The notes: generated by a model from the letters alone, not told the origin. Positions 53,389 to 62,370 are shown, counted from the first letter of the stretch. The stretch is 64,000 nucleotides of DNA from Streptomyces sp. CB02980 (GCF_014451325.2 NZ_JACSCH020000010.1:258941-322940); one strand, 5' to 3'. Program-made: numbers and translations.

Positions 53389-53892
53389 TCAGGCCGACGT
53401 CACCCGGTCGACGAAGCCGTCCAGGTTGCCCGTCAGGCGGGCGACCTGCTCGTCGACCGTGAGGGACTCCTCCTGGCGCCGGCCGCGCAGCTTCGGCTGC
53501 CGCTTGTCCCGCACGTACAGGGAGCAGGCGAGGTCGGCGCAGAGGTAGATCCCGACGGTGTTCCCCTCGCGGCCCCGGGGCCCGGCGAGCGGCGCCACGA
53601 GCAGCGCGACACCCGAGGAGGCGTGCCCGGTCAGACACACCTGGCACATGCTCGACTTCATGGCGCTGGTCCGCCCGGCCGCCGGAACCCGCAGGCTCAC
53701 GCCGACCGGCCCGTCCGCGCGGGGGACGACCAGGTGGGCGCGGAGCGGTGCACCGGGGTCGACCCAGCCGAGGAAGTCCAGGTCCTCCCAAGGGAGTTCG
53801 GCGAAGTCGAGCGGCAGCTTGAGGCGTGCCGCCTCGCCCTTGGTGCAGTTCACGAAGGACGAGCGGATCTGTTTGTCGGTCAATGGTTCCAC
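53389..53892 (-). CDS. FBP/FusB-type EF-G-binding zinc-finger protein
   Basis: The product is 167 residues from GTG 53892. The N-terminal helical part (about 3-45, LTDKQIRSSFVNCTKGEAARLKLP) and a C-terminal treble-clef zinc finger (CQVCLTGHASSGV to LCADLACSLYVR, four cysteines) match the FBP domain of fusidic-acid-resistance proteins FusB/FusC, which free EF-G from the ribosome. Streptomycete members are common and their role in translation recovery or drug tolerance is not established. It is monocistronic. Confidence 0.8.
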   Translation of the reverse strand: MEPLTDKQIRSSFVNCTKGEAARLKLPLDFAELPWEDLDFLGWVDPGAPLRAHLVVPRADGPVGVSLRVPAAGRTSAMKSSMCQVCLTGHASSGVALLVAPLAGPRGREGNTVGIYLCADLACSLYVRDKRQPKLRGRRQEESLTVDEQVARLTGNLDGFVDRVTSA

Positions 53893-53956
53893 TCGGTGGA
53901 CCGTACACGGACCCCGGTCGGTGGGCATCCGAATATGGCCGCGCGGCGAGGGTCCC

Positions 53957-55426
53957 TCAGGCCACCCAGTCCGGCAGCGCCGGGTCGGTGAAGCGCCCCG
54001 GCGCGCCGTCGAGGGCCGCCGCGAGCCGCTCCGCCGCCGGTTCGTACACGTCCTCGGGCAGGGTGTACGGAATGCGCAGCCGGTGTTCGTGCGTGCCGGG
54101 GTCCACACCGAACCGGGCGCCGCCCTCCACCCGTACCCCGTGTCGCAGACCGCGGGCCGCGAGGGCCGAGGCACCCGGTCGGCCCAGGTCGATCCACAGG
54201 CACATGCCGCCGGGCGGCACCGTCCACCGCCACTCGGGCACATGGCGGGCCAGGGCCGAGGTCAGCGCGTCCCTGCGCAGCCGCAGCTCCGCCAGGCGCT
54301 TCGGCAGGATCACGTCGAGCCGGTCCATGAGGGCGACGGCCACCAGCTGGTCCAGTACGGAACCGGACAGGTCGGCGGTGATCCGTACCCGGGCCAGTTC
54401 GGTGACGACCCGGGACGCGGCCCGCACCCAGCCGACCCGGAGACCGCCCCAGCAGCTCTTGCTCAGCGAGCCCACGGAGACGATCTGCTCACTGTCGCCG
54501 CCGGCGGCCGCCGCCGCGAACGGCGGCGGCGCGGGCACGTCGAGCGCGATGTCCGTCAGCGTCTCGTCCACCACCAGCCAGGTCCCGGTGGCCCGCGCCG
54601 ACCGCGCCAGGTCACGCCGCTGCTCCTGCGGCATCAGGTGCCCGGTCGGGTTGTGGAAGTCGGGGATCAGATAGGCGAGGCGCGGCGCGGTCTGCCGGAG
54701 CGCGGCATCGACGAGCCCGGTGTCCCAGCCGGTCTCGGTGACCGGCACCGGGGTGATGCGGAGCATGCGGCCCCGCATCGCGTCCAGGGCGTTGGTGTAC
54801 GAGGGGTTCTCGGCGAGCACCCGGTCACCGGAACGGCCGAGCAGGGTCAGCACCAGGGAAAGGGCCTGCTGCGCCCCCGTGGTGACGAGGATCTGCTCCG
54901 GGAGCGTCGGCAGGCCGCGGGCCGTGTAGCGCGCGGCGACGGCGGCGCGCAGCGCGGGCAGCCCGTACGGGTGGTAGCCCTGTGTGCCGGCGTACCGGGG
55001 GAGCTCGGCGGCGGCCGAGGCCAGCGCGGCGGAGAGTTCCTCGGCGGGGGCCTCCGGCGAGGCCAGTGCGAGGTCGAAGGTCGCCCCGGTGCCGTCGTGG
55101 AAGGCCCCGAGCGCGGTCGGGGCCTGGCCCTCGGGGAGTGCGGTCCAGGTGCCCGCGCCCCGTCGGCTGTGCGCGTACCCGCTCTCCCGGAGCAGGTCGT
55201 ACGCCCCCGTGACCGTCGTCCGGCTCACGGCGAGCACCGTGGCGAGCTCCCGCTCGGCCGGCAGCCGCAGCCGCAGGGCCACCCGCCCGTCGAGAAGGGC
55301 CTCCCGGACCGCCCGCGCGAGCTCCCGGTAGCCGAACCGGCCCTCGGGGGGCGGGGTGAGGAGCGACGCCAGCTGACGGCCCGTGAGGGTCCGGTCCGCC
55401 GTATGGACCACGCGTGCCATTGCCAT
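53957..55426 (-). CDS. MocR-type GntR/aminotransferase fusion regulator
   Basis: The product is 489 residues from ATG 55426, with GAGGAG 8 nt upstream. A GntR winged helix (about 30-95: GRFGYRELARAVREALLDG, LAVSRTTVTGAYDLLRESGYA) is fused to a class I aminotransferase fold (about 120-480). The PLP lysine is in VGSLSKSCWGGLRVGW, and NPSYTNALDAMRG and LIPDFHNPTGHLM are cofactor blocks. Such proteins sense PLP or amino-compound adducts. No pdxST or YczE gene adjoins, so the target is unclear. The nearest divergent gene is a 70-residue protein. Confidence 0.87.
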   Translation of the reverse strand: MAMARVVHTADRTLTGRQLASLLTPPPEGRFGYRELARAVREALLDGRVALRLRLPAERELATVLAVSRTTVTGAYDLLRESGYAHSRRGAGTWTALPEGQAPTALGAFHDGTGATFDLALASPEAPAEELSAALASAAAELPRYAGTQGYHPYGLPALRAAVAARYTARGLPTLPEQILVTTGAQQALSLVLTLLGRSGDRVLAENPSYTNALDAMRGRMLRITPVPVTETGWDTGLVDAALRQTAPRLAYLIPDFHNPTGHLMPQEQRRDLARSARATGTWLVVDETLTDIALDVPAPPPFAAAAAGGDSEQIVSVGSLSKSCWGGLRVGWVRAASRVVTELARVRITADLSGSVLDQLVAVALMDRLDVILPKRLAELRLRRDALTSALARHVPEWRWTVPPGGMCLWIDLGRPGASALAARGLRHGVRVEGGARFGVDPGTHEHRLRIPYTLPEDVYEPAAERLAAALDGAPGRFTDPALPDWVA

Positions 55427-55464
55427 GCCAATCACTCCTCATTGGCTCTGCTGTCCGGGCCAAT
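55427..55464. promoter_or_regulatory. Three GCCAAT half-sites at the MocR promoter
   Basis: GCCAAT occurs at 55427-55432 and 55459-55464, and in inverse orientation (ATTGGC) at 55441-55446. This is the mix of direct and inverted half-sites that MocR regulators use. It spans the MocR ribosome site and the promoter toward the divergent small gene, so autoregulation is likely. Confidence 0.55.
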
Positions 55465-55527
55465 AAGGTTACAGACTCCTTTTCAGTGGCCTGGTGGCCA
55501 CCTTCCACCAGGGAAAGGGGACGACCG

Positions 55528-55740
55528 ATGTCCGGAGACTTCACCGACCGTTACTTCACCGACCGTGACGAGCGGATGTGGCAGCAGCGCGCGGAGGAGC
55601 GGGCGGCCCGGCCCCTTCGGATCGGGGCGCGGCTGCGGAGCCTGCGCAACCTGGAGAGCCTGCGGGTGTCGCGGGCCTCGCGTACGGAGACGAAGGCGCC
55701 CCCGGCCCCCGCCCGCCCTCGCCCCGTGGAACAGCCGTGA
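55528..55740 (+). CDS. Small basic protein of unknown function
   Basis: The product is 70 residues. ATG 55528 has AGGGGACG upstream. It is rich in Asp/Arg at the N-terminus (FTDRYFTDRDERMWQQRAEERAARP) and Arg/Pro at the C-terminus. I do not recognise it. Its stop overlaps the next gene's GTG by GTGA, so the two are co-translated, and both may be under the MocR regulator. Confidence 0.5.
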   Translation: MSGDFTDRYFTDRDERMWQQRAEERAARPLRIGARLRSLRNLESLRVSRASRTETKAPPAPARPRPVEQP

Positions 55741-56309
55741 GCGGAACCGGCCGGATCGTCGTCGGGGTGACCGGGTCACTGGCCTCGCTCGCCGCCCTGC
55801 GGTACGCCTCCGCCCTCGCCCGGCGGGACGGCGTGCCGCTGCTCGCGGTGCTGGTCTGGGAGCCGCCGGAGGGCGAGGCGCTGTACGCCCGGATGCCCGA
55901 CCGTTCCTGGGCCCGGATGTGGGCCGAGGACGCCCGGCGGCGCCTGGAGGACGCGGTCGTCGACGGACTCGGGGCCGTCCCCGCAGGCGTCGCCTTCGAG
56001 GGGCACGTCGTCAGGGGCACCCCGGCGGCGGCCCTGTGCCGGGCGGCCGACCTGCCCGGCGACCTGCTCGTCGTCGGCTCGGGGCCCGGCCGAGGCCGGT
56101 CGGCCTTCGCGCGGCTGCGCCGCCGTCCGGTCCTGCGGGCCGTCCTGAAGGGTGCCGGCTGCCCGGTGCTGACCGTGCCGGGCCCCGCGCTGCTCCCGGG
56201 CGAGGCCCGCGTCCTGCGGCGGAACGCCCGTACCCGCGCACCCGATCGAAGGGGATCGACCGCGACGGGGGTGGCCCCGTCGGTCGACTCGCCGGACAGG
56301 TCCGCCTAA
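55737..56309 (+). CDS. Universal stress protein (UspA family)
   Basis: The product is 190 residues from GTG 55737, coupled by a 4-nt overlap to the upstream gene. One Usp domain (about 5-142) has IVVGVTGSLASLAALRYASALA, LLVVGSGPGRGRSAFARLRR and the ending VLKGAGCPVLTVPGP. The GxGxxG-type nucleotide loop suggests ATP binding. A non-conserved basic tail of about 45 residues follows. Its stop overlaps the convergent DUF6777 stop by 3 nt. Confidence 0.85.
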   Translation: MSGTGRIVVGVTGSLASLAALRYASALARRDGVPLLAVLVWEPPEGEALYARMPDRSWARMWAEDARRRLEDAVVDGLGAVPAGVAFEGHVVRGTPAAALCRAADLPGDLLVVGSGPGRGRSAFARLRRRPVLRAVLKGAGCPVLTVPGPALLPGEARVLRRNARTRAPDRRGSTATGVAPSVDSPDRSA

Positions 56310-57694
56310 CTCTCCGTGGCCGGCGCGGACTCGGGGCCCGGCGCGTCGGCCGACGGTGACGTGTCGTCCTGCGGGGTGGTGTCGGACGGGGGCGTAGCGG
56401 TGGACGGGGACGTGTCCGAGGGCGATGTCGGCGGCGAGGACGTCGACTCCGAGGGGGTGAGCGTCGACGGGCACGGCGACGGTGTCACGCCGTCGCTCGG
56501 CGTCGGGGTCTGGTCACCCGTCAGCGTCACGCACGGCACCGGCGTGGAGGGCGAGACGGACGGGGACGTCGAGGTCGACGTCGAGGTGGACGGGGACGCC
56601 GAGGTGGACGGGGACGTCGAGGTCGACGGGGGCGGGGTGGGCGGCGGGGTCGGCTTGTCGTTCTTGCCGTGGTCCCCGTGCTGCCGTGCGAACCAGCTGT
56701 CGTCCTCCGGGTCGTACACCACGAAGACGTTCACGACCGTCACCGACGGCGCCACCACGACCACCTGGCTGGAGTTGTAGCCCTGCCACGGTGTGCCCGT
56801 CGTCTTCGGCGACTTCTGGGCCACCGGCGTGGTCAGCGGGTTGCCGCAGGCGCAGCGCACCCGGGGCACCCCGCGGTTGTCGACCAGGACCGCCGTTCCG
56901 GCCTGGAGCACCGACTGGTACGTGGTGGCGGCGCCGTTCTTGTAGCCGTGGTTCGTCACCCGGGTGTCGGCCCGGAGCTGCAGCGGGGTCAGGGAGCGCA
57001 GGTAGCCGGGCACCTGGTTCGCCTGGATGCCCAGGGTGGAGGCGAAGGCGGCGTTCTTCGCGGGCTCGCTGGTGAGATAGCGGACCTGCTGTTCCACGTC
57101 GCAGCTGGCCACCGACTGCGTCCCGCCGTAGAGACCGGGTGCCGAGCCCGACACCTCGGGAGTGGCCGAGGCGGTGCGGGGAGGCAGTGAGGCAGGTGAG
57201 GCGGAGGCCGTCTCGGTACGGGCCGTCGACTTGGTGAACGGGTCGGGACCGGACGCGGCCGCGTTCTGGAGGAACACCTCGCCGCCACCGGAACCCGCCG
57301 TGTCGTTCTTGTCGTCGGGGCTGTTGGTGAGCACCACGGCCAGGGCGGCGGCCGCGACCGCGACGGCCGTGATGGAGGCGACCTTCGGGACGGAACGCCA
57401 CCAGGGGCGCTTGCCGGAGCCGCCGTTCCCGGGGGCGCCGGGGGTGCCGTCACCGGAACCGCCGGAACCGCCGGGGCCACCTGGACCGCCGGAACCCCCC
57501 GAACTGCCGCCGCCGCTGCCGCCGCCGGAGGAACCGCCGCCACCGGAACCGCCGCCCGCGCCGCTGTGGGGCGGTCCGGGAGGCGGTGGCGGGGGTCCGG
57601 CGGAACCCGGGCGTGCGCCCGGGCCCGAGAGAGGGCCCGAGGGGGGACCTGCGGGAGGAACCGACGGAGGGCCGGACGGCGGGTGGGAAGTCAC
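56306..57694 (-). CDS. DUF6777 membrane-anchored protein
   Basis: The product is 462 residues. GTG 57694 is preceded by AAGGG. A Pro/Gly/Ser cytoplasmic leader (about 1-95) and one membrane helix (about 103-120, ASITAVAVAAAALAVVL) precede an extracellular domain (about 135-345: ASGPDPFTKST, LYGGTQSVASCDVEQQ, LQAGTAVLVDNRGVPRVRCACGNPL) typical of DUF6777. A Ser/Thr/Pro-rich tail of about 110 residues (repeated STSPS units) reaches the C-terminus. It is a streptomycete surface protein of unknown function. The tail looks like a wall-spanning or O-glycosylated stalk. Confidence 0.83.
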   Translation of the reverse strand: MTSHPPSGPPSVPPAGPPSGPLSGPGARPGSAGPPPPPPGPPHSGAGGGSGGGGSSGGGSGGGSSGGSGGPGGPGGSGGSGDGTPGAPGNGGSGKRPWWRSVPKVASITAVAVAAAALAVVLTNSPDDKNDTAGSGGGEVFLQNAAASGPDPFTKSTARTETASASPASLPPRTASATPEVSGSAPGLYGGTQSVASCDVEQQVRYLTSEPAKNAAFASTLGIQANQVPGYLRSLTPLQLRADTRVTNHGYKNGAATTYQSVLQAGTAVLVDNRGVPRVRCACGNPLTTPVAQKSPKTTGTPWQGYNSSQVVVVAPSVTVVNVFVVYDPEDDSWFARQHGDHGKNDKPTPPPTPPPSTSTSPSTSASPSTSTSTSTSPSVSPSTPVPCVTLTGDQTPTPSDGVTPSPCPSTLTPSESTSSPPTSPSDTSPSTATPPSDTTPQDDTSPSADAPGPESAPATES

Positions 57695-57911
57695 GTTTTT
57701 CCCTTTCTTCCGTTCCGGGCCCATTGTGTGCGCCGAACGGTGGGTACCCGCAAGCGGAGGACCCCGAGTGGCGGAGCCCGGCAAGAAGCGGCCTCGTCCA
57801 CGGGTCGGCCGGTACACGAGCGGCCTCGCACACGGGGCCGGCCGGCGGGGCCCGTACACGTGCGGTCCCGTCCACAAGCGGCCGACCGGCACCGGTACTA
57901 GCGTGGGCAGG

Positions 57912-59264
57912 GTGAGCAGTCGGCTCCCCACCTCCACGCGGCCCGCCGCGACCACCACCGGGCTTCTCGCCCGCGTCGGCCTGCAGTCCCTGGCCGCGGT
58001 GGTCGCCGGGTACGTCGCGATGGGCATCGTCGCGGGCCTCGGCCTCTGGGCGGCGGGCGCGGGCGATCTGCCCGGCGGCTTCACCGCCGTCCTGGCCGCC
58101 GTCGTCGTCATGGCCGCGGGCGGCAAGGTCGAACTCTCCGGCGACGCCGGCGGCCTCGCCGGAACCCAGGCCGAACTGACCGCCATGCCGCTGACCGTCA
58201 CCCTGGTGGGCGCACTGGTCACCGGCTACTGCTTCCTGCGGCCCCTGCGGCACCACGCCGTGGCCGGCTCCCGCGAGCTCCTGCTCCGCATCGTGAGCAC
58301 GGTCGTCCTCTGGCTCGTGGCCCTGGCGGGAGTCTCCGCCGTCGCCCGGCACGACTTCCCCCTCACCATCGGCGGCGGGGACGAGCAGGACGCCCTGATG
58401 GACATCTTCGGCGAGCTGCTCGACGCCGTGAACCCCACCGTCGGCTTCCGTACCGACTTCGGGCCGACCCTCTTCTACGGGCTGCTGTGGATCCTCGGCG
58501 TGCTCGTCGTCGCGCTCCTCGTCTCCCGAAGGACCCCACTGCCGCCCCGGTTCGTCCGCTACCACGAACCCGTGCGGCCGGCGGCGCACGCGATGCTCCT
58601 GCTGCTCCTCGCGTACGTGGTCGTGGGCCTGGTCATCGGCGTGGTGGTCGCGGCGACCAAGGGCCACGCCGCGGAGACCCTCGCCGTCCTCCTGCTCGGC
58701 CTGCCCAACGTCTCCTGGCTGGCGCTCGGCGTGGGCATCGGAGGCTCCTGGGAGGGCAGGGTCGACGGCCCGTTCGGCCTGCCGATGCCGCAGATCCTCG
58801 ACGCCGTCCTGCGCCAGGGCGGCGGCACGGGCGACAGCACGGACCTCTCGACGATCGACCTGGGCTCGCTCGCGGCCGAGGACGCCCGGGCCTGGTGGCT
58901 GCTCCCGGTGGCCGCCGTCCTGGTCCTCGCGGCGGCCTTCGTGGCGGCGGTCCGCTCCCCGGCGAGAACCAAGCTCTGGCAGCACGCCCTGCACCTGGGA
59001 ATCGCCTTCGCGCTGACGATGCTGGTCGCGGCCCCCCTGACCCTGGTGGAGGCCCGCCTCGGCCTCTCGGTCCTCGGCATCGGCGACCTGGACTCCCTGG
59101 GCGGCGAAGTGATCCTCCGCCCCCACATCTGGAGGACGGTCGGCTTCGCCCTGCTCTGGGGCCTGTTCTTCGGCTTCCTGGGAGGCCTGCTCGCCACCCG
59201 CGTCCGCCGCAAGGGCGAGACCGGGACCAGGACCGAGCCCGCGCCGCCACGGCCCGGGAAGTAG
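57912..59264 (+). CDS. Streptophobe family membrane protein
   Basis: The product is 450 residues, with a likely GTG start at 57912. No ribosome site is seen, and TAG-rich sequence just upstream could give a leaderless message. About ten hydrophobic helices (VVAGYVAMGIVAGLGLWAAG, FTAVLAAVVVMAAGG, MLLLLLAYVVVGLVIGVVV, LWQHALHLGIAFALTMLVAA) with the family block LLGLPNVSWLALGVGIGGSW identify it. The function is unknown. It is divergent from the DUF6777 gene, and the two are often neighbours in Streptomyces by my recollection. Confidence 0.82.
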   Translation: MSSRLPTSTRPAATTTGLLARVGLQSLAAVVAGYVAMGIVAGLGLWAAGAGDLPGGFTAVLAAVVVMAAGGKVELSGDAGGLAGTQAELTAMPLTVTLVGALVTGYCFLRPLRHHAVAGSRELLLRIVSTVVLWLVALAGVSAVARHDFPLTIGGGDEQDALMDIFGELLDAVNPTVGFRTDFGPTLFYGLLWILGVLVVALLVSRRTPLPPRFVRYHEPVRPAAHAMLLLLLAYVVVGLVIGVVVAATKGHAAETLAVLLLGLPNVSWLALGVGIGGSWEGRVDGPFGLPMPQILDAVLRQGGGTGDSTDLSTIDLGSLAAEDARAWWLLPVAAVLVLAAAFVAAVRSPARTKLWQHALHLGIAFALTMLVAAPLTLVEARLGLSVLGIGDLDSLGGEVILRPHIWRTVGFALLWGLFFGFLGGLLATRVRRKGETGTRTEPAPPRPGK

Positions 59265-59364
59265 AACGGGCCGAGCGCACCGCCTACCGCAGGGGACAAC
59301 CGAAGGAACCGCGATGGTCCGCGGACCTACGCGGCAGAGCCCACGGCCAGTAACGTAAGGAACA

Positions 59365-59401
59365 GCCCGGTCCCGTGCCTCCCCCGTGCACGGGACCGGG
59401 C
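59365..59401. terminator. Bidirectional terminator between streptophobe and lipoprotein genes
   Basis: A perfect 14-bp stem (GCCCGGTCCCGTGC and complement) with a 9-nt loop lies between the convergent stops. Confidence 0.75.
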
Positions 59402-59415
59402 GCTGTGCCGTGTGC

Positions 59416-60498
59416 CTACGCGCCGCCCTCGGCGGAGTCCTCTTCGAGGCCCTCGTCCGCCATCATGGCGCCGAAGAAGCCGCCCATGAGCTCCTCCAGG
59501 TTCATCTCGGTCGCACCGGCCGGGGCCACCGGCTTGGTGCCGCCGCTCATCTTCAGCACCAGGCCGAACTTCTTGACCTTCGCGTTCTCGGCCAGCTCGG
59601 CGAGGTCGACGTACACCTCGGTCAGCTCGCCGTTCTTGAGCGTGAAGTCGGCCGAGACCTTGGTGTCGGGGGTGTCCTTCAGGTCCTTGTCCGACGGCAG
59701 GTCCATGCCGGGCGGCAGGTCCTTGGCGAGCGGACGGAGTTCGCCGATGAGCTCCGTGATCAGGGTGCGGAGCGGGGCCGTGGCGGTGATGTGCTCGGTG
59801 CCGTCCTGGCCGCCGGCGGTCTTGAAGTCGACCTCACGGGCGATGACCTCGCGGAGGGACTCGACGAGCTTCTTCTGGGTCTTGGGGTCCAGAGAGGCCT
59901 CCGGCGACGGCGTGGCGCCGGCCGCCCCGCCCATCTCCTCGGCCATGTCGCGGCCGGCCTTCTCCATCTCCTTGGTGTTGAGCTTGACCCACTCGCCGTC
60001 GAGCACCTTCTTGAGGCCCTTCGCCTCCGGAGGCAGCTGGTCGGCGGGCGGCATGGGCGTGCCCATCGCCTTGCCGAGGGCCTCGACGTCGGACCGGACG
60101 TACGTGTAGTCGCCGACGACCCGGTAGTCGAGGAGGTCCCCGCCCGAGGTGCTGACCTTCATGGCCATACCGACGAAGTCCTTCTCCTCGGACTCGTCGA
60201 TCGCCTTCTTCGACTCCACGGTGACGCTGATCTTCGCACCGCTGATCAGCTCCGCGGCCTCGTCGGGGATCTCCTCGCCGGGCTCCGGGTCCGACTCGGC
60301 GTCCATCAGCTTGAGGGTCTTCGCGTCGACGTCCAGGTCCAGTTCGAAGGAGATCGACTTCTCCTTGCCCAGCTTCTCGAAGGCCCGGTCCAGCTTCTTC
60401 CCGGCGGAGAGCTGCTCCACCGTGCCGCAGGCGGCCGAACCCACCAGGACGGCGCCGACGACTGCGGTGGCGGTGAGGGTCTTGCGTATGGCGGTGAT
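59416..60498 (-). CDS. Lipoprotein (LppX/LolA-like fold), apparently with an ATC start
   Basis: The product is 360 residues. The N-terminus IRKTLTATAVVGAVLVGSAAC is a lipoprotein signal with a GSAAC lipobox. A strong GAGGAG site (60505-60510) is followed 6 nt later by ATC ACC GCC ATA. No ATG, GTG or TTG lies in frame at a sensible place. The next upstream candidate, GTG 60549, has no ribosome site. The mature domain (SAGKKLDRAFEKLGKEKSISFELDL, RVVGDYTYVRSDVEALG, GEWVKLNTKEMEKAG) resembles LppX/LprG-type lipid-binding lipoproteins. A single-base error or mutation (ATG to ATC) is an alternative explanation. Confidence 0.7.
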   Translation of the reverse strand: MTAIRKTLTATAVVGAVLVGSAACGTVEQLSAGKKLDRAFEKLGKEKSISFELDLDVDAKTLKLMDAESDPEPGEEIPDEAAELISGAKISVTVESKKAIDESEEKDFVGMAMKVSTSGGDLLDYRVVGDYTYVRSDVEALGKAMGTPMPPADQLPPEAKGLKKVLDGEWVKLNTKEMEKAGRDMAEEMGGAAGATPSPEASLDPKTQKKLVESLREVIAREVDFKTAGGQDGTEHITATAPLRTLITELIGELRPLAKDLPPGMDLPSDKDLKDTPDTKVSADFTLKNGELTEVYVDLAELAENAKVKKFGLVLKMSGGTKPVAPAGATEMNLEELMGGFFGAMMADEGLEEDSAEGGA

Positions 60499-60781
60499 GG
60501 TGGTCTCCTCGTAGGTGCGATCACCGGCGTGATCGATCAGGAGACTCACGACTGCGCTGAATGGTTGCCCCGTTCTCCGTGTTCCCTGCGTCACCCCGGT
60601 GAGGGGAGACACCCGGAGTCCCAAGGGGTCAGGAAGGGACCGCGTCACCTCGGTGATCCGACAGGTGACGGGCTCGTCGACCCGGGTCTTCGAACGACTG
60701 CCTCCACAGTGCTCCCGGCGAGCCCGGCCCGCTCCTCGTGCCGGCCGAACCGGCACGAGGAGCGGAGGCGGCGCGGTCGCG

Positions 60782-61183
60782 TCACGCGACGGCGGTTCCC
60801 TCGAGTTCGACCAGCTGGCCGGGGATCGCCAGGCGCGTCACCCCGAGCATCGTGGTGGTCGGCGCCACCCCGGCGGCTCCCAACCGGCCCGCCAACTCGC
60901 CGTAGTGCTGGAAGAGCTGGTCGACGTCGGTCGTGTAGACGTTGAGCCGCACGAGGTTGGCGAGGGACATGCCGGCCTCGGCGAGTACGGCCTCGACGTT
61001 GTCGATGCTGAGCGCCAACTGCCCCGCCATGTCGCCCTCGTGCTGGGGCTTGCCCTCGTCGCTCATCGCGGTCTGGCCCGAGACGTACAGGGTCCGGGTG
61101 TGCCCGGAGACGAGCTCACCCTGGTTGAACCCCATCTCCACCGACCACGTCACCGGGTTGACCGCGGTTCGCTCCATCGCCAC
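60782..61183 (-). CDS. RidA/YjgF family protein
   Basis: The product is 133 residues. GTG 61183 has GGAG 5 nt upstream. ATG 61177 is the alternative. The RidA blocks are TLYVSGQTAMSDEGKPQHEGD, NVEAVLAEAGMSLANLVRLNVYTTDVD (split here at the arginine) and LVELEGTAVA. The arginine in VRLNVYT matches the substrate-binding arginine, and the C-terminal glutamate pattern is kept, so imine/enamine deaminase activity is plausible. It is divergent from a WYL regulator. Confidence 0.85.
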   Translation of the reverse strand: MAMERTAVNPVTWSVEMGFNQGELVSGHTRTLYVSGQTAMSDEGKPQHEGDMAGQLALSIDNVEAVLAEAGMSLANLVRLNVYTTDVDQLFQHYGELAGRLGAAGVAPTTTMLGVTRLAIPGQLVELEGTAVA

Positions 61184-61321
61184 ATCAGCTCCATTCGATT
61201 CGTTCGACCCCATGTCGATCCATGGGGAGTACGTACGTCCATCGCCGTGGCGGCCGCCTGCTCCGATGTCGTGCTCACGATCCTGCCAACAAATCACGAC
61301 ACCCTTGGTCATGTATTCCGT

Positions 61322-61327
61322 TAGCGT
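61322..61327 (+). promoter_or_regulatory. -10 element giving a leaderless WYL-regulator transcript
   Basis: TAGCGT ends 6 nt before ATG 61334, with no ribosome site between, so transcription should start at or next to the A of the start codon. This is the common leaderless arrangement in actinomycetes. Confidence 0.5.
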
Positions 61328-61333
61328 TCTCGC

Positions 61334-62305
61334 ATGCGCGCCGACCGGCTGGTTTCCCTGGTGCTTCTGCTCCGTCAGCGCGGTCGCATGACCGCGGACA
61401 CACTGGCCGGTGAGCTGGGGGTGTCCACCCGTACCGTGCTGCGCGACATCGAGGCGCTCTCCACGGCCGGCGTCCCCGTCTACGCCGAGCGCGGCCGCCA
61501 CGGCGGCTTCGCCCTGTTGCCCGGGTTCCGGACCGAGCTCACCGGGCTGAACCATGACGAGGCCCTCGCCCTGCTGACCGCCGGATCGGGGCGCGGGGAG
61601 CAGGCGTTCGGCCTCGGCTCGGCGCGCGCCTCGGCCATGCGGAAGGTCCTCGACGCGCTGCCCGAGAACCACCGGGCCACCGCGAGCGACGCGGTCCAGC
61701 GCTTTCTCGTCGAGCCGGAGACGGACCTGCTCTCACGGAGGACGGTCGCCGACGAGGTACCCGGCACCACGATGATGGAGGTCCGGCGCGCGGTGCTCGC
61801 CGGACACAGACTGCGCATCCACTACGCGGCCACGGGCCAGGAACCGGAGTGGCGCACGGTGGACCCGATCGGCCTGGTCACGGTGCGCGACCGGGGGTAC
61901 CTGCTGGCCACGCGAGCGGGCGCGGACCGCACGTACCGGCTGTCGCGGGTGCTGGCCGCCGAGGAACTGGCCGAGACGGCAGAGCGGCCCAACCGGGTCG
62001 ACCTGGACCGGATCTGGCGGGAACGCTCCGCGCGGTTCCTCAGCGACGGCCACCTCACCGTCCTCGTACGGGTGAACCCGGCGCGCCGGGAGGACCTCCT
62101 GGACACCGCGGTGGCCGTCCGCGCCGAAGAGCCGGACGCGGACGGCCGGCTGCGTCTGGAGCTGACCTACCAAGACGCACGACACGCCGAATGGGCCCTG
62201 TGGCAGCTCGGCATGGACGCGGAAGCCCTGACACCGCAGTCCCTGCGCACGGCCCTGCACGACCGCGCCACCGCACTGGCCGACCACTACGGAGCCCCGG
62301 CCTGA
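61334..62305 (+). CDS. HTH-WYL transcriptional regulator
   Basis: The product is 323 residues from ATG 61334. A DeoR-type helix-turn-helix (about 3-55, RLVSLVLLLRQRGRMTADTL, GVSTRTVLRDIEALSTAGVPV) precedes a WYL domain (about 140-215, HRLRIHYAATGQEPEWRTVDP, GYLLATRAGADRTYRLSRV) and a WCX C-terminal part. WYL proteins bind nucleic acids or small ligands. The divergent RidA gene is its likely target. Confidence 0.87.
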   Translation: MRADRLVSLVLLLRQRGRMTADTLAGELGVSTRTVLRDIEALSTAGVPVYAERGRHGGFALLPGFRTELTGLNHDEALALLTAGSGRGEQAFGLGSARASAMRKVLDALPENHRATASDAVQRFLVEPETDLLSRRTVADEVPGTTMMEVRRAVLAGHRLRIHYAATGQEPEWRTVDPIGLVTVRDRGYLLATRAGADRTYRLSRVLAAEELAETAERPNRVDLDRIWRERSARFLSDGHLTVLVRVNPARREDLLDTAVAVRAEEPDADGRLRLELTYQDARHAEWALWQLGMDAEALTPQSLRTALHDRATALADHYGAPA

Positions 62306-62334
62306 GCTCGGCGTCCCGGCGCCCCTACGCCGCC

Positions 62335-62370
62335 GGACGGGCCGGCGGACGGGCCGGCGGACGGGCCGGC
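62335..62370. repeat. Three perfect 12-bp tandem repeats
   Basis: GGACGGGCCGGC is repeated three times head to tail, 30 nt after the WYL-regulator stop. It can fold, and may act as a terminator substitute. Confidence 0.7.
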
